Position numbers and translations under genes: made by a program | NCBI GenBank assembly: GCA_902477645.1 | Contig: CABSIA010000003.1 | Location: 1 to 57,745, forward strand | Source: an uncultured Prevotella sp. | GTDB lineage: Bacteria; Bacteroidota; Bacteroidia; Bacteroidales; Bacteroidaceae | Reading direction: 5' to 3' | DNA length: 57,745 bases | Shown here: one piece after another, positions 43,486 to 51,788 of the stretch | Layout of the letters: every line of letters starts with the position of its first letter | Position numbering within the stretch: the first letter of the stretch is position 1 | The notes under the pieces: model-generated | Databases searched by the model: none | Told to the model about the DNA's origin: nothing | What the model saw: the letters and a program-made list of their open reading frames with translations, nothing else

Positions 43486-44920
43486 GCTTACATATCCTCA
43501 GCGGCTTTTTCTGTGGCTGCTCGGATATTCAGTGCTTCTTGTGGGATGTTTCATAACATTCCAGTATCTCCGCGAGAGGGAGTTCAAGGCAGAGGAGATG
43601 AACACACGTCTGCAGACAATAAACACGTATATACTGACTGAGCTTGAGAAGGGCAAGGATATAAGAGAGATAGACCTTGCCGACTTTCATCCCTTCGAGG
43701 ACATAAGGATAAGCGTGATTGCAGACAACGGAACCGTCATCTATGACAACTCTTTAGACACCCTGCCTGGCCAAAATCATCTTAACCGTGAGGAGATACG
43801 GTGGGCGATGAGGTCAAATTCGGGCTACACCGTCAGGCGCCACAGTGAGAGCACTGGCGGATATTATTTCTATTCCGCTACAAAAGGCGACAACGGTTAT
43901 GTGGTAAGGACCGCCGTGCCATATTCCATATCGCTAAGCTCGCTGCTGAAACCCGACATAAACTTCATGTGGGTCATGGGTGTCGTGGCATTCGTGATGT
44001 GTGTGCTTGGATATTTTGCCACACGGAGAGTGGGACTCCATATAACACGCCTTAAAAAGTTTGCCGAGGATGTGGAGCATGGGACAAAAATCTCAGACAC
44101 AGAGCCTTTCCCAAAAGACGAGTTAGGCTCAATTTCAAACAACATTGTCAGGCTGTATGCCCGGCTGCAGCAAGCCACTACAGACCGTGACCATGAGCAC
44201 AAGGCGGCTCTGTTTGAGCAGCAGGAGAAGGAACGGATAAAGAAGCAGCTCACCAACAACATCAACCATGAGCTGAAGACACCTGTGGCATCAATCAAGG
44301 TTTGTATAGAGACGCTTTTGGCACACAAGAACATCAGTGAGGAGAAACACGACTTGTTTCTCCGCCAGTGCCTGTCGAATGTAGACAGGCTGCAGCGCCT
44401 TCTTGCGGATGTGTCTCTTATAACACGCATGGACGACGGCAGCCCGTCTATAATAAAAGAGCCTGTCGACTTGGCGCAGATAATAAAGTCGGTTGTAGAA
44501 GAGCACCGCCTGGCTGCCATAGCAAAAGGTTTCGAAATTGAGAACAGTGTTGACGGAGAATTGCCTATGACGGGCAACACCCCGCTTCTTGAATCTGTTT
44601 TCAGCAACCTGATTGATAATGCCGTCGCATACAGCGGAGGCACAGCCATAAACATACGGCTGCTCCATAAAAATGACAAAAAAATTGTTGTGATGGTTGC
44701 CGACAATGGCTTAGGGGTTGCAAACGAGCATCTGCCAAGACTGTTTGAGCGTTTTTACCGCATAGACAAGGGGCGCAGCCGTGCTGCCGGAGGAACAGGA
44801 CTTGGGCTGTCGATAGTAAAAAATGCCGTAATGCTGCATGGCGGAACAATCACTGCAGAAAATGTCCGCACCGGCGGTTTGCTGTTTACTATTACGTTTC
44901 AGGTTAATCCTGCTCAGTAG
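43463..44920 (+). CDS. Sensor histidine kinase
   Basis: A 485-residue membrane kinase. Two membrane helices (about 16-37 and 160-182) flank a periplasmic sensor domain of about 120 residues. A HAMP-like linker, the dimerisation helix with NHELKTP (phospho-acceptor H269) and the ATPase domain (NLIDNAVAYS, VADNGLGV, RIDKGRSRAAGGTGLGLSIV) follow. The start codon lies within the response regulator gene, so the two are translationally coupled. It would sense a periplasmic or membrane signal and phosphorylate D54 of its partner. Confidence 0.93.
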   Translation: MATYSLNRLTYPQRLFLWLLGYSVLLVGCFITFQYLREREFKAEEMNTRLQTINTYILTELEKGKDIREIDLADFHPFEDIRISVIADNGTVIYDNSLDTLPGQNHLNREEIRWAMRSNSGYTVRRHSESTGGYYFYSATKGDNGYVVRTAVPYSISLSSLLKPDINFMWVMGVVAFVMCVLGYFATRRVGLHITRLKKFAEDVEHGTKISDTEPFPKDELGSISNNIVRLYARLQQATTDRDHEHKAALFEQQEKERIKKQLTNNINHELKTPVASIKVCIETLLAHKNISEEKHDLFLRQCLSNVDRLQRLLADVSLITRMDDGSPSIIKEPVDLAQIIKSVVEEHRLAAIAKGFEIENSVDGELPMTGNTPLLESVFSNLIDNAVAYSGGTAINIRLLHKNDKKIVVMVADNGLGVANEHLPRLFERFYRIDKGRSRAAGGTGLGLSIVKNAVMLHGGTITAENVRTGGLLFTITFQVNPAQ

Positions 44921-45024
44921 AAAATCTGTGGGGATTTGACCCAGGAGTAATTTATGGTAATCCTTATTATAAAGAACTATGTACGCACAAAATTAATTCA
45001 GCCAACGGGTTACGTGGTAAAGAT

Positions 45025-45100
45025 TGTAGGGTCGCTATGTATAGCGGCCGCAATTATTCCATGCCATTCCCTTGCGGCCGCTACACGTAGCGGCCCTACA
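45025..45100. repeat. R1 BIME-like element upstream of the PiT transporter
   Basis: The left half TGTAGGGTCGCTATGTATAG and the right half ending TACACGTAGCGGCCCTACA lie between the kinase gene and the transporter promoter. Confidence 0.85.
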
Positions 45101-45138
45101 AACCTCTTGTCTACTATTTAACATTTGATTAAAGATTT

Positions 45139-45160
45139 TGAAACATTTATGAAACATTTT
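45139..45160 (+). promoter_or_regulatory. Pho-box-like direct repeat before the PiT gene
   Basis: TGAAACATTTA followed at once by TGAAACATTTT, period 11 bp. It ends four bases before the -7-like box TTACTTTG (45165-45172), so it overlaps the -33 region. This fits an activator of the PhoB type that stands in for a weak -33 element. Confidence 0.6.
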
Positions 45161-45201
45161 CGCTGTTACTTTGCAGTGCAAACAAATTAATAGAGAAAAC
45201 A

Positions 45202-47460
45202 ATGGAAATAATGTTTTTATGTGTGGTAGTTTTCCTGCTTATGCTGGCGGTGTTCGACCTATCGGTAGGAGTCAGCAATGATGCGGTAAACTTTCTGAAC
45301 TCGGCATTAGGCTCGAAGGCGGCATCTTTTAAAAGGATATTGATAGTCGCCTCGATAGGCGTGTTTATCGGAGCGGCGATGAGCAACGGAATGATGGATA
45401 TTGCCCGGCACGGCATCTTCCGCCCAGAGCATTTCTCGTTCTACGACATAATATGCATCTTCATGGCGGTGATGGTGACGGATATTATCCTGCTCGACAT
45501 CTTCAACACATTGGGCATGCCGACATCCACTACCGTGTCGATGGTGTTTGAGCTTCTCGGCGCCACATTTGTAGTTGCGCTGATAAAGATGGCAGGAGGC
45601 ATCGGCCTTGGCTTCAACGACCTCCTGAACACAGAGAAGGCTCTGTCTGTAATCATAGGAATATTCCTCTCGGTAGCCATAGCGTTCTTCTTCGGAACCT
45701 TGGTTCAGTTCATATCCAGGACAATATTCTCATTCAACTACCGCAGCAACCTTAAATGGAAGATAGGGCTGTTTGGCGGTGTCTGCGCTACGGCAATAGT
45801 TTATTTCCTGCTCATCAAGGGGACAAAAGACCTTACGTTTATGACACCTGGTGTCAAGGCCTGGGTTGCCGGCAACACGGGGCTTATATTGCTCTCGTGT
45901 TTTGGTTTCTTCACCGTTCTGATGCAGCTGTTGCACATCTGCAAGGTAAACGTGCTGAAGGTGATAGTCTTAATGGGCACCTTCTCGCTCGCCATGGCTT
46001 TTGCCGGCAATGACCTTGTGAACTTTATAGGCGTGCCGTTGAGCGGACTCGCATCTTATCAGGATTATGTTGCCAATGGCGGTGGCGACGCTCACGGCTT
46101 TATGATGAACTCCCTGAATGGACCAGCTAACACCCCGGTTTACTTCTTGATAGGCGCAGGCGTTATTATGGTGGTCTCGCTTGCCACATCAAAGAAAACC
46201 CGCAACGTTGCCAAGACCGAGATTGGTCTTGGCAGCCAGCAGGGGGGCGATGAGATGTTCGGCTCATCACGCATAAGCCGCCGTCTCGTGCGCTGGACTC
46301 TCTCTCTCTTCTCATGGGTCTGCGGAGTAACGCCTCCATGCGTGCGCAATTGGCTAAGCCGCAGATTCAATGCCAAAGAGACCATCATAGAAGACGGCGC
46401 GTCGTTCGACCTTATACGCGGCTCGGTAAACCTTGTTCTCGCCGGTGCGCTGATAGCTTTCGGAACATCGCTTAAACTGCCATTGTCAACAACATTTGTT
46501 ACTTTCATGGTTGCCATGGGAACATCGCTTGCCGACAGAGCGTGGGGAAGAGAGAGCGCTGTTTTTAGAATAACGGGCGTGATATCTGTTATTGGCGGAT
46601 GGTTCCTTACAGCAGGTGCGGCGTTCATCGGCGCAGGCATCATAGTAGCCGTGATGCACTACGGAGGCCATTGGGCTATGTTCCTGCTTGCCGCATTGAC
46701 TATATTCCTGATAATACGCAGCAACCGCCGTTTCAACAGCAAGAGCGACACCGACAATGGCGATGCTCTCTTCCAGACCATCATAACAACTCAGGACAAG
46801 TCTGAGACATGGCGGTTACTCCTTATGTACATCACTGAGCAGCAACAGAGTTTCATCTCGTATGCCGAGGAGAAATACCGCAACATAACATCTGCGTTTA
46901 TCCGCGACAACGTTGGTGTGCTCGACAAGGCTGAGAGAAGTCTGGCAAAACATAAAACAGTGTTGAAGAATGCCCGAAGAAAGGAAACTCTCTGCCTGCG
47001 CCAGCTGACACACGAAATGGCAATAGAAAAAAGCACATGGTTCTACCTGAGCAACAATCTCTGTATGAACATTCTTTATAATCTCAGACGTATAAACGAG
47101 GTATGCAAGGAACATGTGGAGAACAACTTCATGCCGCTGCCTACAAGTCACGCCAATGAGTACGAGCGGATAAGAATGCAGGTTTGCGAGCTGTTCAATG
47201 ACACTCTTACGGTTATGAAATCTGGCAATTCGGAAAACATAACAGCCCTGCGCCGCCGCTGCGAAAAGATAAAAGACGTTATCTCAGACACTTACCACCG
47301 TGCCCACGACCAGTTGCGTGACGGCGACACATCGACTATGGCTGTACTCTATGTTTATGTCAACACGCTTCAGGAGACACAGGAAATGGTGTCGTCGATA
47401 CGTAAATATCTGAGAGCTTTCGCTAAACTCAACAACTCCGAATACCGCAGCCGAGGATAA
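45202..47460 (+). CDS. PiT-family phosphate transporter with PhoU-like C-terminal domain
   Basis: A 752-residue transporter, much longer than the usual 330-500. The two PiT repeats are visible (VGVSNDAVNFLNSALGSKAAS near the N-terminus and AFAGNDLVNFIGVPLSGLAS near 270), with about 12 membrane helices to residue 510. The last 230 residues form a soluble helical domain (ITEQQQSFISYAEEKYRNIT, then long charged helices) reminiscent of PhoU. It imports inorganic phosphate with protons or sodium. The 11-bp direct repeats in its promoter match those of the two-component operon upstream. The start at 45202 follows the TTACTTTG box by 29 bp. Confidence 0.9.
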   Translation: MEIMFLCVVVFLLMLAVFDLSVGVSNDAVNFLNSALGSKAASFKRILIVASIGVFIGAAMSNGMMDIARHGIFRPEHFSFYDIICIFMAVMVTDIILLDIFNTLGMPTSTTVSMVFELLGATFVVALIKMAGGIGLGFNDLLNTEKALSVIIGIFLSVAIAFFFGTLVQFISRTIFSFNYRSNLKWKIGLFGGVCATAIVYFLLIKGTKDLTFMTPGVKAWVAGNTGLILLSCFGFFTVLMQLLHICKVNVLKVIVLMGTFSLAMAFAGNDLVNFIGVPLSGLASYQDYVANGGGDAHGFMMNSLNGPANTPVYFLIGAGVIMVVSLATSKKTRNVAKTEIGLGSQQGGDEMFGSSRISRRLVRWTLSLFSWVCGVTPPCVRNWLSRRFNAKETIIEDGASFDLIRGSVNLVLAGALIAFGTSLKLPLSTTFVTFMVAMGTSLADRAWGRESAVFRITGVISVIGGWFLTAGAAFIGAGIIVAVMHYGGHWAMFLLAALTIFLIIRSNRRFNSKSDTDNGDALFQTIITTQDKSETWRLLLMYITEQQQSFISYAEEKYRNITSAFIRDNVGVLDKAERSLAKHKTVLKNARRKETLCLRQLTHEMAIEKSTWFYLSNNLCMNILYNLRRINEVCKEHVENNFMPLPTSHANEYERIRMQVCELFNDTLTVMKSGNSENITALRRRCEKIKDVISDTYHRAHDQLRDGDTSTMAVLYVYVNTLQETQEMVSSIRKYLRAFAKLNNSEYRSRG

Positions 47461-47534
47461 TTCATAATGCATAATTGGTTCGCTCAATGTGGAATCAAGA
47501 ATTAAAAAGTGAATTATTTGCAAGCTGTAAGATA

Positions 47535-47610
47535 CGCCCTGAAATGGCAAAAGCGTAATTATAAAAACAAATGCATAGTATTATAATTACGCTTTTGCCA
47601 TTTCAGGGCG
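47535..47610. repeat. Perfect 30-bp inverted repeat (hairpin) between PiT and murF-alr
   Basis: 47535-47564 (beginning CGCCCTGAAATGGCAAAAGC) is the exact reverse complement of 47581-47610, with a 16-base loop. No T-run follows, so it is not a standard intrinsic terminator. It may be a transcript-end hairpin or an element of its own. Confidence 0.8.
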
Positions 47611-47717
47611 CATTGCCACATAAGAAAGTGTATTATAAATAAAAAAAACAGATGCAATAGTAATATTGTCACAAAAAAAATGCTAATTTTGCACATTGTT
47701 TCAACATACAGACGACT

Positions 47718-50198
47718 ATGAACTATACCATTGAGGCAGTGACGACACTGATAGGTGCACATCGCTATGGCGACGCTGATGGCAGCATAGGATTTATTCT
47801 CACTGACAGCAGATCGCTATGTTTCCCGGAGGAGACATTGTTTTTTGCATTAAAATCGGAACGCAACGACGGACATAACTATATCCCCGGACTTTACCAC
47901 CGTGGAGTACGCAACTTCGTGGTGACGCAGGTGCCCGAAGACTATAACGGGATTTACGCCAACGCAAACTTTCTGAAAGTACCCGACACGCTTGAGGCTC
48001 TGCAACGGCTCGCAGAGCGTCACCGTGACGAGTTCAATATTCCAATTGTAGGAATTACAGGCAGCAACGGAAAGACCATGGTAAAGGAGTGGCTATACCA
48101 GTTGTTGTCGGGAAACAAGAGGGTGACACGCTCGCCCCGAAGCTACAACTCTCAGATTGGCGTACCACTGAGCGTATGGCTATTGGACAGCTATAGCGAG
48201 GTGGGAGTGTTCGAGGCCGGCATAAGCAAGCCTGGCGAGATGCAGGCACTCCGCGACATCATTCAGCCAACAATAGCCGTATTGACTAATCTCGGCAGCG
48301 CCCATCAGGAGAACTTTACCTCGCAGCAGGAAAAGTGCAGGGAGAAACTTGTGCTATTTCATGATGCCCGGACTATAGCCTATAACCTTGATGACGAGAC
48401 TGTTGCCAAGGAGGTTGAGGCCGCAAGGGGCTGCACGGGCGAGAGGCTTACATGGTCGACACGGAATAAAAATGCAACCATGTACATCACAACCATTGAG
48501 AAAAAAGCGGCGCAGACAAAGGTGGCCTACATCTACAAAAGTGGCGACGAACACGAATATATGTTGCCGTTTATCGATGACGCATCAATAGGAAACTCCA
48601 TAGCGTGTGCGGCTGTTGCCCTGCGGCTCGGAATGACCCACTTGGAAGTGGCTGAGAGAATGGCGGCGCTTGAGCCTGTTGCCATGCGGTTAGAGGTGAA
48701 GGAAGGCAACAACGGATGTACACTCATAAACGATTCGTACAACTCCGATGTAAACTCGCTCGACATAGCACTCGACTTCATGAACCGGCGCCCCGACCAT
48801 GAGGGCCGCCGCCGCACCCTGATACTTAGTGACATATATCAGAGCGGCATAGAGGCCGTGAGGCTGTATGGCGAGGTTGGCGGCATGGCAAGAAAACGCG
48901 GTGTGGAAAAATTCATAGGCATCGGTCCCGACATTGCGGCAAACGCCAACGAGATTAAGATTGAGGAGAGATATTTCTTCGAGTCTGTAGAGGAATTTAT
49001 CAGGAGCGATGTGTTCCGCTCGCTAAAAGACGAGGTGATACTGTTGAAAGGCGCGCGCCAGTTTGGTTTCGACCAAATCACAGAACTGCTCGTAAAGAAA
49101 GTTCACGAGACAATACTCGAAGTAAACCTAAACGCCATTGTGGGCAACCTGAACTGGTACCGCTCAATGATGAAGCCCGAGACAAAGCTGGTGTGCATGA
49201 TAAAGGCTGACGCCTACGGAGCAGGCAGCGTGGAGATAGCGAAAACATTACAGGAGCACAGGGTGGACTATCTGGCCGTGGCTGTGGCTGACGAGGGTGC
49301 GACACTGAGACGCAACGGCATTAAGAGCAATATCATGGTGATGAATCCGGAAATGACATCGTTCAAGACCATCTTCGACCACGACCTTGAGCCAGAGGTT
49401 TACAACTTCCGTCTGCTCGAGGCTCTTATAAAGGCTGCCGAGAAAGAGGGCATAACGGGGTATCCCGTACACATTAAGCTCGACACAGGAATGCACCGTC
49501 TGGGCTTCGATCCCCAAAACGACATGGAGAGACTAACAGAACGGCTGAAGAGGCAAAACGCCATTATCCCACGCTCGGTGTTCTCTCACTTCGTAGGCTC
49601 CGACAGCGACGGCTTCGACGACTTCTCCGCCCGTCAGTTTGCACTGTTCGACGAGGGAAGCAAAAAGCTGCAGGCTGCTTTCAGCCACAAGATACTGCGC
49701 CACATTGACAACTCGGCAGGCATAGAGCATTTCCCTGAACGCCAACTGGATATGTGCCGGCTCGGTTTGGGACTTTATGGCATTAACCCGAGAGACAACA
49801 AAATCATAAACAACGTGTGCTCGCTGAAGACCACTATTCTTCAGATTAGGGACGTGCCGGCAGGCGACACCGTAGGCTACAGCCGACGTGGAACTATAGA
49901 TAGCGACTCTCGCATAGCCGCAATTCCCATAGGATATGCCGACGGTCTCGACCGTCACCTTGGCAACCGCCACTGCTACTGCCTGGTAAACGGCAAACGG
50001 GCTGAGTATGTGGGAAATATCTGTATGGATGTGGCAATGATTGATGTCACGGGCATCGACTGCAAAGAGGGCGACACCGTTGAGATTTTCGGCGACAATC
50101 TTCCTGTAACAGTGCTCTCCGGCGTGCTCGACACGATACCCTACGAGGTGCTGACAGGCATAAGCGGCAGAGTAAAAAGGATATATTTCCAAGATTAA
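47718..50198 (+). CDS. murF-alr: Bifunctional UDP-MurNAc-tripeptide:D-Ala-D-Ala ligase / alanine racemase
   Basis: An 826-residue Bacteroidota-type fusion. The MurF half (1-450) has the ATP loop GITGSNGKTMVKEW (about 112-125) and FEAGISKPGEM. It adds D-Ala-D-Ala to the UDP-MurNAc tripeptide. The alanine racemase half (about 460-826) has the PLP lysine K496 (CMIKADAYGAG), the HIKLDTGMHRLGF strand and the IPIGYADGLDRHLGNR segment with C-terminal Tyr and cofactor contacts. It makes the D-alanine used in peptidoglycan. The fusion couples D-Ala supply to its use. It stands alone after the 30-bp hairpin. Confidence 0.96.
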   Translation: MNYTIEAVTTLIGAHRYGDADGSIGFILTDSRSLCFPEETLFFALKSERNDGHNYIPGLYHRGVRNFVVTQVPEDYNGIYANANFLKVPDTLEALQRLAERHRDEFNIPIVGITGSNGKTMVKEWLYQLLSGNKRVTRSPRSYNSQIGVPLSVWLLDSYSEVGVFEAGISKPGEMQALRDIIQPTIAVLTNLGSAHQENFTSQQEKCREKLVLFHDARTIAYNLDDETVAKEVEAARGCTGERLTWSTRNKNATMYITTIEKKAAQTKVAYIYKSGDEHEYMLPFIDDASIGNSIACAAVALRLGMTHLEVAERMAALEPVAMRLEVKEGNNGCTLINDSYNSDVNSLDIALDFMNRRPDHEGRRRTLILSDIYQSGIEAVRLYGEVGGMARKRGVEKFIGIGPDIAANANEIKIEERYFFESVEEFIRSDVFRSLKDEVILLKGARQFGFDQITELLVKKVHETILEVNLNAIVGNLNWYRSMMKPETKLVCMIKADAYGAGSVEIAKTLQEHRVDYLAVAVADEGATLRRNGIKSNIMVMNPEMTSFKTIFDHDLEPEVYNFRLLEALIKAAEKEGITGYPVHIKLDTGMHRLGFDPQNDMERLTERLKRQNAIIPRSVFSHFVGSDSDGFDDFSARQFALFDEGSKKLQAAFSHKILRHIDNSAGIEHFPERQLDMCRLGLGLYGINPRDNKIINNVCSLKTTILQIRDVPAGDTVGYSRRGTIDSDSRIAAIPIGYADGLDRHLGNRHCYCLVNGKRAEYVGNICMDVAMIDVTGIDCKEGDTVEIFGDNLPVTVLSGVLDTIPYEVLTGISGRVKRIYFQD

Positions 50199-50232
50199 AC
50201 GGAAATAATAAGGCTATATGAATTTTATTTCG

Positions 50233-50240
50233 TATCTTTG
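50233..50240 (+). promoter_or_regulatory. -7 box of the uronate operon
   Basis: TATCTTTG. The leader to the start codon at 50400 would be about 155 nt and includes a whole R1 element. No clear -33 box. Confidence 0.5.
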
Positions 50241-50257
50241 CCGGGACAATAGGATTT

Positions 50258-50357
50258 TGTAGGGCCGATACATGTAGCGGCCGCAATTAGCAAACGCTGT
50301 CTGCTATTTTTTCTACAGTCATCTTTGTTTGCGGCCGCCACATGCAGCGGCCCTACA
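50258..50357. repeat. R1 BIME-like element in the leader of the EIIC-type gene
   Basis: Inverted halves TGTAGGGCCGATACATGTAG and its relative (CCACATGCAGCGGCCCTACA) sit between the promoter box and the start codon. Confidence 0.85.
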
Positions 50358-50399
50358 AGCCTCCAATTTGAGAAACATAAAAAACTATTAAAACAACAA

Positions 50400-51776
50400 A
50401 TGGAACAAGTATTCAGTTACATTATCAGCCTTGGAGCAAGCGTGATGATGCCTATCATCTTCACCATTATCGGCTTGTGCATAGGCATGAAATTTGGCAA
50501 AGCCCTGAAATCAGGTCTTTTCGTAGGTGTGGGATTTGTAGGCCTTGGTGTGGTGACGGCATTGCTGACAACCAATTTCAACGACCCTCTGAAAGCTATC
50601 AGCGACATCTACCACCTGCAGCTCAACGTGTTCGACATGGGGTGGCCTGCCGCAGCCGCAGTTGCCTACAACACTGCAGTGGGCGCACTTATAATCCCGA
50701 TATGTCTTGGTGTAAACCTTCTGATGCTTCTCACCAAGACCACACGCACCGTCAACATCGACCTGTGGAACTACTGGCACTTCGCATTCATAGGCGCAGT
50801 GGCATATTTCGTTATGGGACAGAGCTTGGTATGGGGATATTTCGCAGCCATCGTCTGCTATATCATCACTCTTGTGTGCGCCGACCTCACCGCAGACAAA
50901 TTCCAGAAATACTACGATCTTGACGGCATCTCTATCCCGCAGCCTTTCTGCCAGAGCTTCACCCCGTTTGCCATCGTTATGAACAAGGCGCTGGATTTCA
51001 TTCCCGGCTTCTCAAAACTTGAGATTGACGCCGAGGGCCTGAAGAAGAAATTTGGTGTATTGGGCGAGCCTTTGGTACTGGGTGTGATAGTGGGCGCACT
51101 GATAGGCTGGGCCGCACAGCTCGACATAAAGAAAGTGTTGTTCCTTGGCGTGACGATGGGTGCCGTTATGGAGCTTATCCCACGTATCACCTCACTGTTT
51201 ATTGACGGACTGAAACCAATATCAGAGAAAACTCAGGAACTCGTTAAGACAAAGTTCAACGGTAAGAAAGTGCATATCGGCATGAGCCCCGCGCTCGTTA
51301 TCGGGCACCCCACAACGCTTGTGGCATCGGTAATCCTAATCCCCGTAATTCTTGCCATTGCCGTATTCCTTCCCGGCAACCAGTTCCTGCCATTAGCATC
51401 GTTGGCCGGCATGTTCTACCTGTTCCCAATGATATTGCCGTTCACAAAGGGCAACGTGCTGAAAACCCTCATCATCGGTCTTGTGGCACTCGTTATAGGT
51501 CTGTATTTCGTTACCGACATGGCTCCCGACTTCACAATGGCAGCCAACCAGGTTTACGAGGCAACAGGCGACAATGCCGCCCGCATTCCTGACGGATTCT
51601 CGGGAGGTGCGCTCGACTTCGCATCCTCACTCTTCGGATGGGTAATCTACAAACTCACATGCTACCTCAAATATGCAGGTCCGGCCATTCTTGTCATCCT
51701 GACTCTCGGCATGATGGTTTACAACCGGCAGCAGATACTGAAAGACGAGAGAGCAAACTCGAACAATAACAACTAA
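50400..51776 (+). CDS. EIIC(Gat)-like membrane carrier without PTS partners
   Basis: A 458-residue polytopic protein of the galactitol-type PTS EIIC family (SgcC/GatC-like): GLCIGMKFGKALKSGLFVG, VFDMGWPAAAAVAYNTAVGA and the central KLEIDAEGLKKKFGVLGEP segment. About 11 membrane helices are present. No EIIA or EIIB gene and no EI/HPr genes are in the window, and Bacteroidota rarely hold a working PTS, so it may act as an ion-coupled or facilitative sugar carrier. Neighbours encode KduI and a hexuronate MFS, so uronates or their products are likely substrates. The start was moved to the methionine of MEQVFSY. Confidence 0.8.
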   Translation: MEQVFSYIISLGASVMMPIIFTIIGLCIGMKFGKALKSGLFVGVGFVGLGVVTALLTTNFNDPLKAISDIYHLQLNVFDMGWPAAAAVAYNTAVGALIIPICLGVNLLMLLTKTTRTVNIDLWNYWHFAFIGAVAYFVMGQSLVWGYFAAIVCYIITLVCADLTADKFQKYYDLDGISIPQPFCQSFTPFAIVMNKALDFIPGFSKLEIDAEGLKKKFGVLGEPLVLGVIVGALIGWAAQLDIKKVLFLGVTMGAVMELIPRITSLFIDGLKPISEKTQELVKTKFNGKKVHIGMSPALVIGHPTTLVASVILIPVILAIAVFLPGNQFLPLASLAGMFYLFPMILPFTKGNVLKTLIIGLVALVIGLYFVTDMAPDFTMAANQVYEATGDNAARIPDGFSGGALDFASSLFGWVIYKLTCYLKYAGPAILVILTLGMMVYNRQQILKDERANSNNNN

Positions 51777-51788
51777 AAAACAATAAAT

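Noticed and set aside
89..45012. Shared GCCAACGGGT motif near 90-106 and near 45000-45012 as a further repeat family
   Set aside because: Only about a dozen bases are shared and no structure surrounds them; chance or a degraded tail cannot be told apart.
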